This document shows positions 23,346-34,642 of a DNA stretch of 64,000 bases, piece by piece. The position numbers and the translations under genes were made by a program. Each line of letters starts with the position of its first letter. Position 1 is the stretch's first letter. The stretch comes from Phaeosaccion multiseriatum (lineage: Eukaryota > Ochrophyta, other classes). The notes beneath the pieces are model-generated. The model saw only the letters and a list, made by a program, of their open reading frames with translations. It was not told the DNA's origin and did no database searches. The DNA is taken from contig OZ218960.1 in assembly GCA_965112735.1 (NCBI GenBank), positions 2,728,001-2,792,000 of the forward strand. Reading direction: 5' to 3'.

Positions 23346-26300
23346 ATGTTGAAGCATGCATTGTCGTTCCTCCTCCTCTGCCTTGTGGGAAGGGCAATCT
23401 GCTTCGTGCAGCAGCCATTACTATCCTTGGGAACTCGGAGGGCTGCTTCGTCTTCACCGCCGGGAAGAAGATCAGCCCTCTGTGCTGCTGCTTCGCCGCC
23501 TTCGATACTGGGAGCGTCAACAACAAAGGAAGCGGGAAAGACAGCCAAGGGTAAGAATCGCTGGCAAGCGCGTGATGCAGATCTCTTGCACCGCAGCTAC
23601 CGCCCGCAGAGAGTCGCTGCTATGGGAGAGATTGACTACATCATCGTGGGGTCCGGAATAGGTACGATTTCGAGCACAGTCAAATCAATTGATTGAGCCC
23701 GGGCAGAGGCACCCTCCTCCTTCCCGGCTGATGTGCGCGCATCTGTCGAGAGAAGCAGGCCCTCATTCTGCCTCCCTATTCCACTGCCCACTGACTTCTG
23801 AAAGGGGGGCTCTGGCTCGGAGCCTGTCTCGCCAAATTCGGCATCAAAAGTCTCGTACTCGAACAGCATGTGAGTGAGGGAGTGAGCGAGAGAATGAGCG
23901 GGTGGGAGTGAGTGAGTGAGTGAGCGAGAATGAGCGGGTGGGTGAGTGAGTGAGTGAATGAGTGAGCGAGAATGAGCGGGTGGGTGAGTGAGTGAGTGAG
24001 AAAATGAGCGGGTGGGTGGGTGAGTAGGTGGGTGGGTGAGTGGGTGGGTGGGTGAGTGGGTGGGTGAGTAGGTTAGTGGTGGATGAGTTACATTAAAGAG
24101 CGTGACTGGGTGAGTGCGCGGGTGGGTGGGTGGGTGAGTGAGGAAGTGAGTGAGTGAGGAAGTGAGTGAGGAAAAGAATGAGTGGGTGAATGAGTGAGCG
24201 AGGGAGTGAGGGAATGAGGGAATGAAATAGTGGGTGAGGGAGGGGGGTGGGAGGGAGGGAGGGAGTAGGTAGATGAGGTGCGGTGAGACGAGGTGGGCTG
24301 AACTGAGGTATTCGATTGTCACCTCCCCGCAAGATCAATGCACATATATACATACATACATCGATCCACACACAAATAATACCATGCTCACAAGGCCAAC
24401 AACGTAACAACTCCAAACTCCAACTCGATGGCAGTACGTGGCTGGCGGCTTTGAACACACCTTCCGCCGCGGGGGCTACGAGTTCGTGCCGGGACTGCAC
24501 TACATCGCCAACCGAGCTCTCTGTGCGCCGCTCTACGACCTCGTTGCGGACCCGGAGCAAGAGATTGTGTATCGCAAGGTGGGAGATGAGAGAGAGAGAG
24601 TACTTACAGTACTGCCTCACCGTCTCACTGGCTCACTGTCTTTTGTGTATCGCAGTGTGAAGGACGGTCTCACTTTTTCTCAATCATCCACTGCTGACCT
24701 AGGCATCACCCCCTGCGTGTTACACCTCTTGATGATGCCTTACCTACCCCCTTCATGCCTATGAAACTGTCATGATCGACTCCCAACACAGGCCGGAGAC
24801 AGCGTGCCCGCAGACGAAGGAGATATGTGCTCGCATGACCTCCGAATAGGCGATATGGACGTCATGCATGGTGTGTATAACCTACTGCCGCTGTATCACC
24901 AACTGCTACTGCTGCTGCTGCTGCTGCTGGGAGGGATCTGGGACGCGAGTACTTGCACCTTGGCTCCTCCCTCCCTCTCTCCCTCTCTCTCTCTCTCTCT
25001 CTCCATTCGTACGAACCTCACGAATGAAATGCTGCTTGTCAATTCCACTCGCTGCTCCCTCTCTGGCTCCATGGGTCGGTTGTTCGGTCGGTCCATATGT
25101 CGGTCCAGTGCGGGAGGGGAAAGAGAGCGTGCGGAAGGAGCTGGTGAAGCACTTTCCCGACGAGGCCGAGGCCATTGACACTTTTCTTGCCATAGTGGAG
25201 AAGGCCAAATGGCAGGCCGGCATGTTTATGACCTTCAAGATCTTCCCGCAGCCCCTTCAATGGATCATGTCTCAACTGCTGTGCAGGTGTGTAGATAGTA
25301 TGGAGGTGTTAGGTGTGTTTGAAGGTGTCGAAGTGGAAACCCATGCATTATTGACGAAGTGTCCGACCTACCCTCTGTTCTGACACCACCTTTCCTCTGT
25401 CCTCACACACTGTTGTCCTGACACCCACCACCCACCCCCCCACCCCCCACCTACCCTCTGTCCTGACACCCCTCCACCCCTCCACAGCACGTACATGAAG
25501 TACGCGTCAATGACGACAGAGGAGGCTTTGGACGGGCTGACGTCAGACGGCCGCCTCAAGACCGTGCTCAGCGCCTTTGGGGGGGACTTGGGGGAGTCCC
25601 TCAGGGACGGAAGCTTCGTCATGCAGGTGCGTGTGTGCGTGTGTGCGTGTGTGCGTGTGTGCGTGTGTGTGCATGTGTGTGTGCGTGTGTACGTATGCAT
25701 GTGGTGTTGGGTGTGAATAGGTGTGTGTGGATTTTGGGTGCGTGCTTGCGCAACGTTCGTGCGTGCGTGTGTGCGTGACGTTGTGTGCGTGACGTTGTGT
25801 GCGTGCTACATTTGCGAGAGAAACACACACCCCACGCAACTTCAACTTTTATCATCTCTCTCCTCCTTCTACTCCGTATTACTCCTACTTGACGTTCCTT
25901 TCCTTTGCCTACCAATGCATCAAGCAGGCAGCGGTGTTGGGGCACGTGCTGGAGGGGTGCCACTACCCCGAGGGGGGGCCCATGGAATTCGCCAGGGGTC
26001 TCGTGCCCACCATACGCACCAGTGGGGGCGATGTGCTTGTCAGGGCACGAGTGGCCGAGATCCTCCTTGAGAAGGAAGGGGAGGGGGACAAGAAGGGCGG
26101 AGGGGGAGGAGGAGGGGGCGGGCAAGAGCCACGGGAGTGCGACTCGCGAATGGAGACGTGATCAGGGCCTCGAAAGGGGTGGTTTCCGACGCCGGCATGC
26201 TCTCCACCTTGAACAAGCTGCTGCCCCCCTGGACGGTGCAGGGCGAGGGCCCGCTGAGGCGTCTGCACGAGGCCGTGCTGCGCAACAGCAAGGGAGGCAT

Positions 26301-28349
26301 CAGTCATGCCATGGCCTTTATCGGCCTCAATGCCTCGCATGAGGACTTGGGACTCCGCTCCAGCTCTTATTACTATATACCTTGTGACGCGCAAAAGTGA
26401 GTGGATGAGTCTGAGGTTGAGTTTGAGTTTGAGGTGGGTGGTGGTGGGTGATGGCATCGATACATTTCGGCTTGTGGGGTCGATATATTGGTTGAGGTCT
26501 ACTGAAGTGAAGTGAAAGCAGGAATGTAGGTAGTGTATGGGGGAGGTTCACCAGTGAGTTGGAGGAGAGGGAACCCTGTGCATGTAGGTAGATACATGGA
26601 TGCTCATGGGTGTAGATCGACGCATGTGGATGGCAGTTTATGGGTGGTGACGACGTGAGGAGAGGGCAGTGGATGGGGGCCCCCGAAGAGGATTGCCATG
26701 TCATGCCTGTTGCGTATTTTGACACCCTTCCCTCCCTCCCCATGCCTCCCTCTCTCAGAGACATGGACGCGAGCGATGTGCAGGACTTTTACAGAGACAC
26801 GCTGCTCGACCCCGGTGTGGAAGACGTGTCCGCAGGTGTGTGGTTGTGAATATGGCCTGTTGTCGCGCTGTCCCAGCCGCCCTGCCCCCGTCAGTACTTG
26901 TCTTGTCGTGTGCGTATGTGTGGTCATGTGTATGTGTGTGTATGTGTGTGTTTGCCTGATGGCCGTAGATTCCCCACTACGTGTCTCCCCTCCCTCCTGC
27001 ATCGTTCGTCCCCTCTCTCGATCCTTCTTCCTACTCACCCATGCAACCAATCCACCAATCTCCATCAACAGGCATCGTCTTCGCTTCTGCCAAGGACCCT
27101 CACTACGCGTCCCTGACCATGCCCGGCAAGAGCACCGCCATCATCTTCAGCGAGGCACGCCCAAAGGCCTTTCTGGACATGGAGGGGCTGGACATGGACG
27201 GAAGAGCGAAGAAGCAGCAGCCGCTTGAAGGGGGAGGGGAAGAGCATGCAACCACCACCACCAGCAGCAGCAGCAGCAGTAGCAGCAGTAGCAGCAGCGG
27301 CAGCAGTCGTATGGGCAGCAGCGGCCGCTCAGAGGCGTACGCTGAGGCAAAGGCTCTGGTGGAGAGGAAGCTCGTAAGGGCCCTCGTGAGCAACTTCCCG
27401 CAGGTGGAGCCACACATAGAGGTGGGTAGGTTAGGGTAGGCAGGCGTGTTGGTGTGGTGTCTGAGTGTGTGGGTGTGTGTACGTAGACTCAACTTTACTC
27501 TCGACAGGTGGTGGAGGTGGGGACTCCACTGACGCTTTTTGACTACACACAACGTGTGGAGACGCTGGGTCTGAGGCACACTCCGTCAAGGATGCTCGAC
27601 ATGAGCCTGAGGCCGCACTGCGATGTAGAGGGCCTATACTTTACTGGACAGGTGCGTAAGTAAGCAAGTAAGTGAGTAAGTAAGCTTGCATACTTACACT
27701 TCCTTGCTTCCTTGCTTCCTTGCTTGCTTGCTTGCTTGCTTGTTCGCTTGCTTGCCCCTCCCAGGACGTGGCCTTTGCGGGTTGGGCGGGAGCTCTGTCG
27801 GGTGCCATGGTGGCGGCACAGAAGATCCTCGGGTACACTCTCGTTGACTTCGCAAGAGGCAAAACCCTACTCGACGATCGTAAGTGCGTGTGGCCTGACC
27901 ATCCACACCCACCTTCAACACACGAATCGCCCACTTCCCGCTCACTGCCCAATGCAGATATTCAACCTTTGACCCACCCCCTACCCACCCAATAATCCAA
28001 CAAACTAAGCACTGAGCATGCACCAAGCACCCACTAACCACCGACTACCCACGCGCTGACCCCTGCAGTGGGCGGAGGCTGGATCGAGAAGATGATCCAG
28101 GAGAGGAGCAATGAGGGGGGCGCCTCCTCCTCCCCGCTGGACGTCGGGAAGGAGGTATGGGAGAATGCCCTCACGCACCTGCGTCGGCACTACTTCAACT
28201 TCAGCGTCGGAAGCGGAAACAAGTTCAGCAGCAACAACACCGAGGCAACAAAGCACGAAGCTGAAAGCACCACCAGCGGCACCCACACCGAAAAGACAAG
28301 CGGGGAAGGAAAGGGAGGAAGGAAAGGAGGGAAGGAGGCGAGGGCCTGA
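23346..28349 (+). CDS. RetSat/carotenoid-isomerase-type FAD oxidoreductase, plastid leader
   Basis: Twelve exons: 23346-23661, 23805-23869, 24435-24578, 24792-24870, 25109-25286, 25488-25626, 25928-26396, 26759-26835, 27072-27421, 27508-27651, 27765-27879, 28069-28349 (about 785 aa). The leader (hydrophobic, ending RAICFVQQP) resembles a bipartite plastid presequence with Phe at the cleavage site. The Rossmann dinucleotide motif DYIIVGSGIG is split by intron 1 and continues into KFGIKSLVLEQH. Then comes GGFEHTF...GYEFVPGLHYI, as in all-trans-retinol 13,14-reductase and CRTISO relatives. The C-terminus has GLYFTGQDVAFAGWAGALSG, the FAD-contacting end. The enzyme probably saturates or isomerises a polyene such as a carotenoid. 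All phases close except inside exon 7, where a G-run near 26098-26118 appears one base short (see findings). Confidence 0.75.
23870..24270. repeat. Degenerate (GTGA)n/(GTGG)n array filling an intron
   Basis: Starts at the donor GTGAGT after 23869 and runs about 400 bp as GTGA, GCGA and GTGG variants. It produces spurious Thr-His-Ser-Leu repeat ORFs on the other strand. Confidence 0.9.
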
Positions 28350-29386
28350 TTGAGAATAACCCCCACCCTGGCGGAGCTCTTTGTATATCGGCCGAGCCAT
28401 GCTGGGCTAAACTGCAACGTGACGGTTAGTGTTATTGAAATTCACTAAATGACGGACTACCATTTCGGCTCTCCAAGCCCTGTCGGGAGTGGTAAGGCGG
28501 GCCTGTTTCGCTCCTATCAGTGTGTTAGCGGCCCAGAAGGACCCTGCTTCCCTCACCGTAGTCTTCCACGGAGTCTGTGTGCGTGTGTTTGTACGTGTGT
28601 GTTTGTGTGTGTGTTGTGTGTGTGTGTGTGTGTTGTATGTGTGTGTGTGTGATCCGCCTGGAACGACTGGACCCAGACATGGACACGCACTCACACACAC
28701 CCACTCTTTTGGGCGAGGTATGCGTGCGTGCATGAGGTAACCAACGCTCCTGCCTGCTACATACAAAGGATGTTGTCTTTCCGACCACCTCCTCAAATCA
28801 ACGCCTCCTTCAAAGTGCAGCTCCTCCCCCCCTGCCATATCTTCACTCGAGCCAGTGGCAGCCAGGGCCAAGTGGAGGCCGCCTTGCAGGGCCTCGTCAG
28901 GGTTGGGGACATGCCCCCCGGGGAAGGCTGAGGGTGTGTGTGTGTAGGTATGTGCATATGTATGTACGCATGCCTCTCAAGCGCTCTACTTGTGGCCCGT
29001 GGAAGCCATGCCTGGATCCTGACACATGGTGGCTGCGTCCTTTGTATCCTGACACCTGGCTCCTCCCGCTGAGCCGAAGCGCCATGATCCACACGTCATC
29101 CTTCGTCCACGAAGAGAGCCTCTACAGAAGATGGCGTCGAGCTGCTCCAGCGCTGCTGTGTCCCCCGCGTTTGTTAGTTTAGTTTTGCGATGCGAATCCC
29201 TTTGTCGACCTGTAAGCCTGGAGCACCAACACTTTTCACGGGGAGATTTCGAAATTCGCTCCAGTGTGTTCTCCCCCCCTTCTCGATCCCGTGCCAGAGT
29301 CTACAGCCACAGCATATTCGTCGTGGGCGTCAGGTGGTGTCCTGAGAAAGGAAGGAGTTCTATCGTGAATTGAGCGAGCGAAGGGG
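28350..29386. other. Intergenic region, no supported gene
   Basis: Contains a (GT)n stretch near 28600-28651. ORFs are short and unsupported. Confidence 0.5.
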
Positions 29387-31624
29387 ATGACGGGCAACAA
29401 CGTGGCGGCCTTTATTTCCGCTGTAGCACCAGGAGGTACTTCCGCTGATGGCCGATATGGTGCTCCTGCTACTGCTTTTATAAGCTCGTGGGAAAGATGG
29501 GCTTCTGCTGCTCCATCTGCTGCGCACCGCCCTGCTGTGGGGAAACAGAACTCCGTCCTCACAGCCCCAGCAGCAGTGCATGCTCAGCGGCGATCGGCGA
29601 CACACTCGCTTCGCATTCTTGGAACTAAGAGGAGTATCACGGGAGGATCGCGGCAGGGACGAGGTGCTAGAGGCAATGAGCGGCAGAAGCAAATAGGGTT
29701 GACCAAGGAGATCCAGAAACTTGGAAATCTGCGGGATTGGAGAGGGGTGGCGAGAGTGATTGAGGAGGCGAAAGCAGGGGGGCTTCGGATGAATGTCATT
29801 TTGTATAGCGCCGCCATTTCTGCAGTGGGTAAGGCTGGGCGATGGAAGGGTGCGCTTGCCCTACTCGAGGAGATGACGGCGAGCGGTCTTCAACCCAATG
29901 TCATCACGTACAGCTCTGCGATTGCTGCCTGTGGCAATGGAGGAGAGCACGAGAAGGCGCTTGCCCTGCTCGAGGAGATGACGGCGAGCGGTCTCCAGCC
30001 CGACGTCATCACGTACAGCTCTGCGATTACGGCTTGTGGCAAGGCAGCAGAGCACCAGAAGGCGCTTGACTTGCTGGAGGAGATGCGGAGGGAAGGGCTT
30101 CGACCCAATCAAATCTCATACAACTCTGCGATTGCTGCCTGTGGCAAGGCAGGAGAGCACGAGAAGGCGCTTGCCTTGCTGGAGGAGATGCGGAGGGAAG
30201 GGCTTCGACCCAATGAAATCTCGTACACTGCTGCAATTACGGCTTGTGGCAATGCAGGAGAGCACGAGAAGGCGCTTGACGTACTGGAGGAGATGCGGAG
30301 GGACGGGCTTCGACCCGATGAAATCTCGTACAACGCTGCAATTACGGCTTGTGGCAATGCAGGAGAGCACGAGAAGGCGCTTGACCTGCTGGAGGAGATG
30401 CGGAGGGAAGGACTTCGACCCAATCAAATCTCGTACAGCTCTGCGATTTCTGCTTGTGGCAAGGCAGGAGAGCACGAGAAGGCGCTTGCCTTGCTGAAGG
30501 AGATGCGGAGGGAAGGGCTTCGACCCGATGAAATCTCATACAGCTCTGCAATCACTGCCTGTGGCAATGCAGGAGAGCACGAGAAGGCGCTTGACCTGCT
30601 GAAGGAGATGCGGAGGGAAGGACTTCGACCCAATGAAATCTCGTACAGCTCTGCGATTGCTGCTTGTGGCAAGGCAGCAGAGCACGAGAAGGCGCTTGAC
30701 CTGCTGGAGGAGATGCGGAGGGAAGGGCTTCGGCCCAATGAAATCTCATACAACTCTGCGATTACGGCTTGTGGCAAGGCAGGAGAGCACGATAAGGCGC
30801 TTGCCTTGCTGAAGGAGATGCGGAGGGAAGGGCTTCGACCCGATCAAATCTCATACAGCTCTGCGATTGCTGCCTGTGGCAATGCAGCAGAGCACGAGAA
30901 GGCGCTTGCCTTGCTGGAGGAGATGCGGAGGGAAGGACTTCGACCCAATCAAATCTCGTACAGCTCTGCGATTTCTGCTTGTGGCAAGGCAGGAGAGCAC
31001 GAGAAGGCGCTTGCCTTGCTGAAGGAGATGCGGAGGGAAGGGCTTCGACCCAATGAAATCTCGTACAGCTCTGCTATTACGGCTTGTGGCAATGCAGGAG
31101 AGCACGAGAAGGCGCTTGACTTGCTGGAGGAGATGCGGACGGAAGGGCTTCAACCCGATGAAATCTCGTACAACTCTGCAATTACGGCTTGTGGCAATGC
31201 AGGAGAGCACGAGAAGGCGCTTGCCTTGCTGGAGGAGATGCAGAGGGAAGGCATTCAGCCCGAGGTGACCTACAGCACCGCTGTCGACATCCTGTCCGTG
31301 CACGAGCAATGGAGCTCGGCTGATGGCTTGTACGCAGAGGCTGTCAAAAAGGGTGTATTGTCGCATTGGAAGGCGGGCAAGGAAGGGAAGATTCTGGACT
31401 TGCGCGGCCATTCGGAGTGGACAGGCAAGGCCGCCCTTCGCTACGCTCTCCAAGTGGAGAAGGCGAAGGGCCGAATCACCGTCATCACCGGTCGAGGCCG
31501 CGGCAGCGTGGATGGCATCAGCGTGCTGAAGCCTGCGGTGTTGGCGTACCTCAACGAAGAGCTCGGACTCCACGCCACGGGGCAGGACAGCAACGAGGGC
31601 CGTGTGATGTTCGAAGTAAAATAG
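29387..31624 (+). CDS. Pentatricopeptide repeat protein with C-terminal SMR domain (PPR-SMR)
   Basis: Single exon, 745 aa. A basic, Ser/Ala-rich N-terminus of about 100 residues is a plausible organelle presequence. Fourteen consecutive P-type 35-residue repeats follow (about residues 147-636), with consensus ISYSSAITACGKAGEHEKAL then LLEEMRREGLRPN. They differ mainly at the positions that choose the RNA base. The end (about 665-740) is an SMR domain, with LDLRGH in place of LDLHG and ITGRGRGS in place of the usual TGRGxHS. PPR-SMR proteins such as pTAC2, GUN1 and SOT1 act in plastid or mitochondrial gene expression, and some SMR domains cut RNA. The target organelle cannot be read with certainty. 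Confidence 0.88.
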   Translation: MTGNNVAAFISAVAPGGTSADGRYGAPATAFISSWERWASAAPSAAHRPAVGKQNSVLTAPAAVHAQRRSATHSLRILGTKRSITGGSRQGRGARGNERQKQIGLTKEIQKLGNLRDWRGVARVIEEAKAGGLRMNVILYSAAISAVGKAGRWKGALALLEEMTASGLQPNVITYSSAIAACGNGGEHEKALALLEEMTASGLQPDVITYSSAITACGKAAEHQKALDLLEEMRREGLRPNQISYNSAIAACGKAGEHEKALALLEEMRREGLRPNEISYTAAITACGNAGEHEKALDVLEEMRRDGLRPDEISYNAAITACGNAGEHEKALDLLEEMRREGLRPNQISYSSAISACGKAGEHEKALALLKEMRREGLRPDEISYSSAITACGNAGEHEKALDLLKEMRREGLRPNEISYSSAIAACGKAAEHEKALDLLEEMRREGLRPNEISYNSAITACGKAGEHDKALALLKEMRREGLRPDQISYSSAIAACGNAAEHEKALALLEEMRREGLRPNQISYSSAISACGKAGEHEKALALLKEMRREGLRPNEISYSSAITACGNAGEHEKALDLLEEMRTEGLQPDEISYNSAITACGNAGEHEKALALLEEMQREGIQPEVTYSTAVDILSVHEQWSSADGLYAEAVKKGVLSHWKAGKEGKILDLRGHSEWTGKAALRYALQVEKAKGRITVITGRGRGSVDGISVLKPAVLAYLNEELGLHATGQDSNEGRVMFEVK
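29800..31270. repeat. 105-bp tandem repeats encoding the PPR array
   Basis: Fourteen in-frame 105-bp units. Units 3-14 are nearly identical at the nucleotide level, with differences concentrated in a few codons. Confidence 0.9.
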
Positions 31625-32129
31625 AGGAAACACTGGTGATGACTGAATGAAAGGCAATTACATCATGCACCGGCAGACTCGCGGCAGGGCTCTCTCTCTC
31701 TCTTCCCGTCGTCAGGGCGCGCTCTACTAGACTGGCACTTGCTCCCTCCAATGGCTGCGCATGCTCTCTCTCTCTCCAGTAGGACGCATACCGCCGCACC
31801 CACCCATTCTCTTGGTCTCCTTCCTTTCTGTTTGAGCCTGGCGTGACTCGCTTTTTGCTGTGGGCAAGGTGGGCCGGGTGGGCAAGGTGGGCAGAGTAGC
31901 CAGAGTAGGCAAGGTGGGCAAGGTGGACGGAATGGGCCGAGTAGGCAACGTGGGCAGTCATTGTAGACCACCGAAACGAGCGATACCCTCAAGCCGTACA
32001 GCCTTGCGTCTCTCCATCCCCGCCCCTCCCCCTACTCAAGATGCTGCTCCTCGTCCAAGCCCCTACCATACAGCGGCACCCACGCCCTCATCCCTACCTG
32101 AAGCCGCTACAGCTCCCCTGAGCCCATCA

Positions 32130-32600
32130 CCACACTGGCTCAATCGCTTCGGCAGCTGGACCTCATCCCCCACACGGAGCGCCTTCCTCTTCTTGGCGGC
32201 ACGACTGTCGGGCTGCTTCTCCCTTTGCCCTCCCTGCCCACGAGCCGAGGGGTTAGGTCGAGAGGCGGTGCGCGGCTTCCTCGCTCCTCGCTTCTTACGC
32301 TTTCCCTCCCGTGGACGTCCCCTTCTCCTCAGGCCATTGTGGGCAGGAGCTTCTTGAGAGCTGCCTTTCTCCTCGGCCTCCTCCCTGCTGATGCGCGCAT
32401 GCCTCTTTCCCCCCCCCCCCTTCCTTTGTCACACTCTCCAACACGGCAGCGCCTCCTCTGGGCCCCATGGGAGGTGCACACGCCTCCTTTGATCACCTGC
32501 ATGCAACAGCGCGCCAACACGGAGTCCATATGCTCTATGCCACAGCTCTCTACTTGACAGAGCTTGGGGACGACTTTGCTCCGTGGCCAACACACCCCTC
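32130..32600 (-). pseudogene. Relic of a WRKY19-like zinc-finger gene (copy A)
   Basis: Minus-strand translation shows PKLCQVESC, then GGVCTSHGAQRRRCRVGEC, then a basic tail with GKRKKRGARKPR: two finger halves of the same family as 8028-9028 and 57967-59761. The first unit is broken (GGVCWPRSK where copy B has VCVHGAK), and there is no continuous reading frame with a start. Homologous to 43530-43975 over about 450 bp. Confidence 0.6.
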
Positions 32601-33443
32601 CTTTCTCCTTTCTGCGCATGCTCCCGACAGAAGACACAACGGACACCACCGACAAAACGAAGGCCTCAGCTTTTCCAGAGGCCTCCGGGTGATCCGTACC
32701 CGCTAGAGAGGCTTTCTCCCCATTTGCTGCAGACGTTGTGAGTAAGATGCAAAGAAGAGAGGTTAGGCACCTGGCCAGTGGCGATGTAGCGTGGTAGCTG
32801 CTGGCCCAGCAGGCTTCGAAGAGAGGCGAGGGAAAGCTTCGAGACAACCCATGGGAGAGACAATGGTGCGTGGCGGCAAAGAGGACGGGACGCAGGAGGA
32901 GCGTGGGAGAGGCAGCCCGCTCGCTGCAGGTGTCTCGGAGAGCGAGGCAGAGTCCGAGCGCGTCGAAGAGGCGGAGCCGTCACCCCCTTTTAAAGAATCT
33001 CGCTGCCTGTGTCAAGGAGACGGAGGCGGAGTCGGGGCGGGTCGAGGAGGGCCGGTGGAGCCACGAGTAGCAAAGGCCAGCGATGTGGGGCTGAGTGAGG
33101 TAAACAGGAGCATGGACTTGCACTCTCTTCAACCTCCCTCTTCATTCTCCCGACCCCTCGTCTTCTTCCGTGCACAGCAAAAGCAAATCCAACCCTCGAG
33201 TTTTAGTCTCAGCTTCTGAGGATGTCCACCCCCGACGGCTGGAAAGCGAGAAGCGAAGAGAAGGGGGAGAGATGAGTCATCAGAAACGGCGGGAGGAGCC
33301 GGGAGGAGGGACCTAATGCTTCCTGTGACGACCTTTCCACCTCATCCGAATGGTCCTGCGGTCGCGTCTCTCCGCACCAAGAAGGCCACCACCAAGACGA
33401 CGACAGCCACGGCGACGGGGAAGACGAAGCGCCTGGGCGGACA

Positions 33444-34157
33444 ATGCGAAGGGGCGGTGGGGGGCGACAGCAGCAGTCTTCGGAGCAGCCTCAGGAGGAC
33501 GAAGGGCCAAGCAGCGCCACTGGTCTGCTATCGCGACTCGATGTCACTCCCCCCTTGGGCTTTTCTGGCTCCGAGTCGGTGTGTTTGAACCGTTGTATTT
33601 CCCCAGCAGCAACGGCTGACACTGCTGCCGCTGCTCCTGTTGCTGGGTCATCACCTACTGCTCCGGCAGTTGCTGCTGCGGCTGCGATGTGGGAGATGCT
33701 CGGCATGTGGGAGGAGGAGAGTACGTCGCAGCAGGGACAGGAGCCACTGGTGGTACAGCAGCAGGAACAGAAGCAGCATCAGCAGCGACAGACCCCCGCT
33801 TCATATCTCCTGTCGCGAGGTCGGAGCGGCGTAGACCCAGGGGGGGGGCGAGACACTACGGAAAGTCCTCCGGGCTTGCCGAAGCTCGGCCGGGCCTCTA
33901 CCATCTCTGCAGAGGGGCGAGAGGGAGGCCCTACTTGCCTTGGCGGTCGTCGGGGCGGACGCCGATCGGAACCCGAGGGGCTTGCACTGGGGAGTCACGC
34001 CACGCTTGAGGATGAGGAGGAGGCGGCGCGCGAGAGTGATGGGTCGGTGGGGTCGTCTGTTGGGTCTTCGCTTGAGCCTTGGCATGGGGGAGAGACGAGG
34101 CGACGCCACGACACAGAGCCTGGGCAGCCGGGCTGGCCGGCACCACACAGTGGCTAG
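33444..34157 (+). CDS. Unassigned low-complexity ORF
   Basis: A 237-aa open frame starting at an ATG, rich in Gln, Ser and Arg. It contains variants of the 12-bp unit (read PLVVQQQ at about 33746) and RS/RRS motifs (LPKLGRAST). No domain is recognised and no splice partners were resolved. Flanking sequence 32640-33220 is a dispersed repeat. It may be an exon of a larger gene or non-coding. Confidence 0.25.
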   Translation: MRRGGGGRQQQSSEQPQEDEGPSSATGLLSRLDVTPPLGFSGSESVCLNRCISPAATADTAAAAPVAGSSPTAPAVAAAAAMWEMLGMWEEESTSQQGQEPLVVQQQEQKQHQQRQTPASYLLSRGRSGVDPGGGRDTTESPPGLPKLGRASTISAEGREGGPTCLGGRRGGRRSEPEGLALGSHATLEDEEEAARESDGSVGSSVGSSLEPWHGGETRRRHDTEPGQPGWPAPHSG

Positions 34158-34642
34158 GGCGGTGGTGATGCGAGGGGGGAGGGGGGAGTGGGGGAGTGGG
34201 GAGGTGAGGGGCAGTGGTTAGGTGGTACAGGGATCGAAGACACCTTCGCTTATCTACAAATGGAAGAGGTGGGGCGGGTGGTCGTATGGGAGCATTCAGG
34301 GGCATGCTTCAAGGAGAGCGACAATAGAGAACGAGTTGAAATTAGCCTTATTTCTTTGCGCTCTGCTCTCCGCATACTCCGAGATCAGCAGCAGCACACA
34401 AGCGGCATACAAACAAAGCAGCAGGATGGCCTGCTCGTGTGCCCCTCAGGCTTCCTTCTCAGCTCGGCATACGCAAACGTGAGTTTGAATTTCCTGGCCC
34501 CTGTTGCCCTTGGCAGTTGGGCTCTGTTCTTGGCGCCAGAATGCTAACTCGTATTAAAAGCTTCCATGCTGTTAGCGGGGAGGGAGCTTGCTCAGGCTTC
34601 ACAACCATTCCCACACAGCACTTCGCATCCGAGTCGATCATC
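34158..34642. other. Intergenic, upstream of the Ser/Gly-rich secreted protein
   Basis: No coding signal is supported. It should hold the promoter of the gene starting at 34643, but I see no diagnostic element. Confidence 0.4.

Noticed and set aside
29861-31657. Antisense ORFs across the PPR array
   Set aside because: Periodic shadows of the 105-bp repeats; the plus strand has start, targeting-like leader, repeats and SMR domain in one frame.
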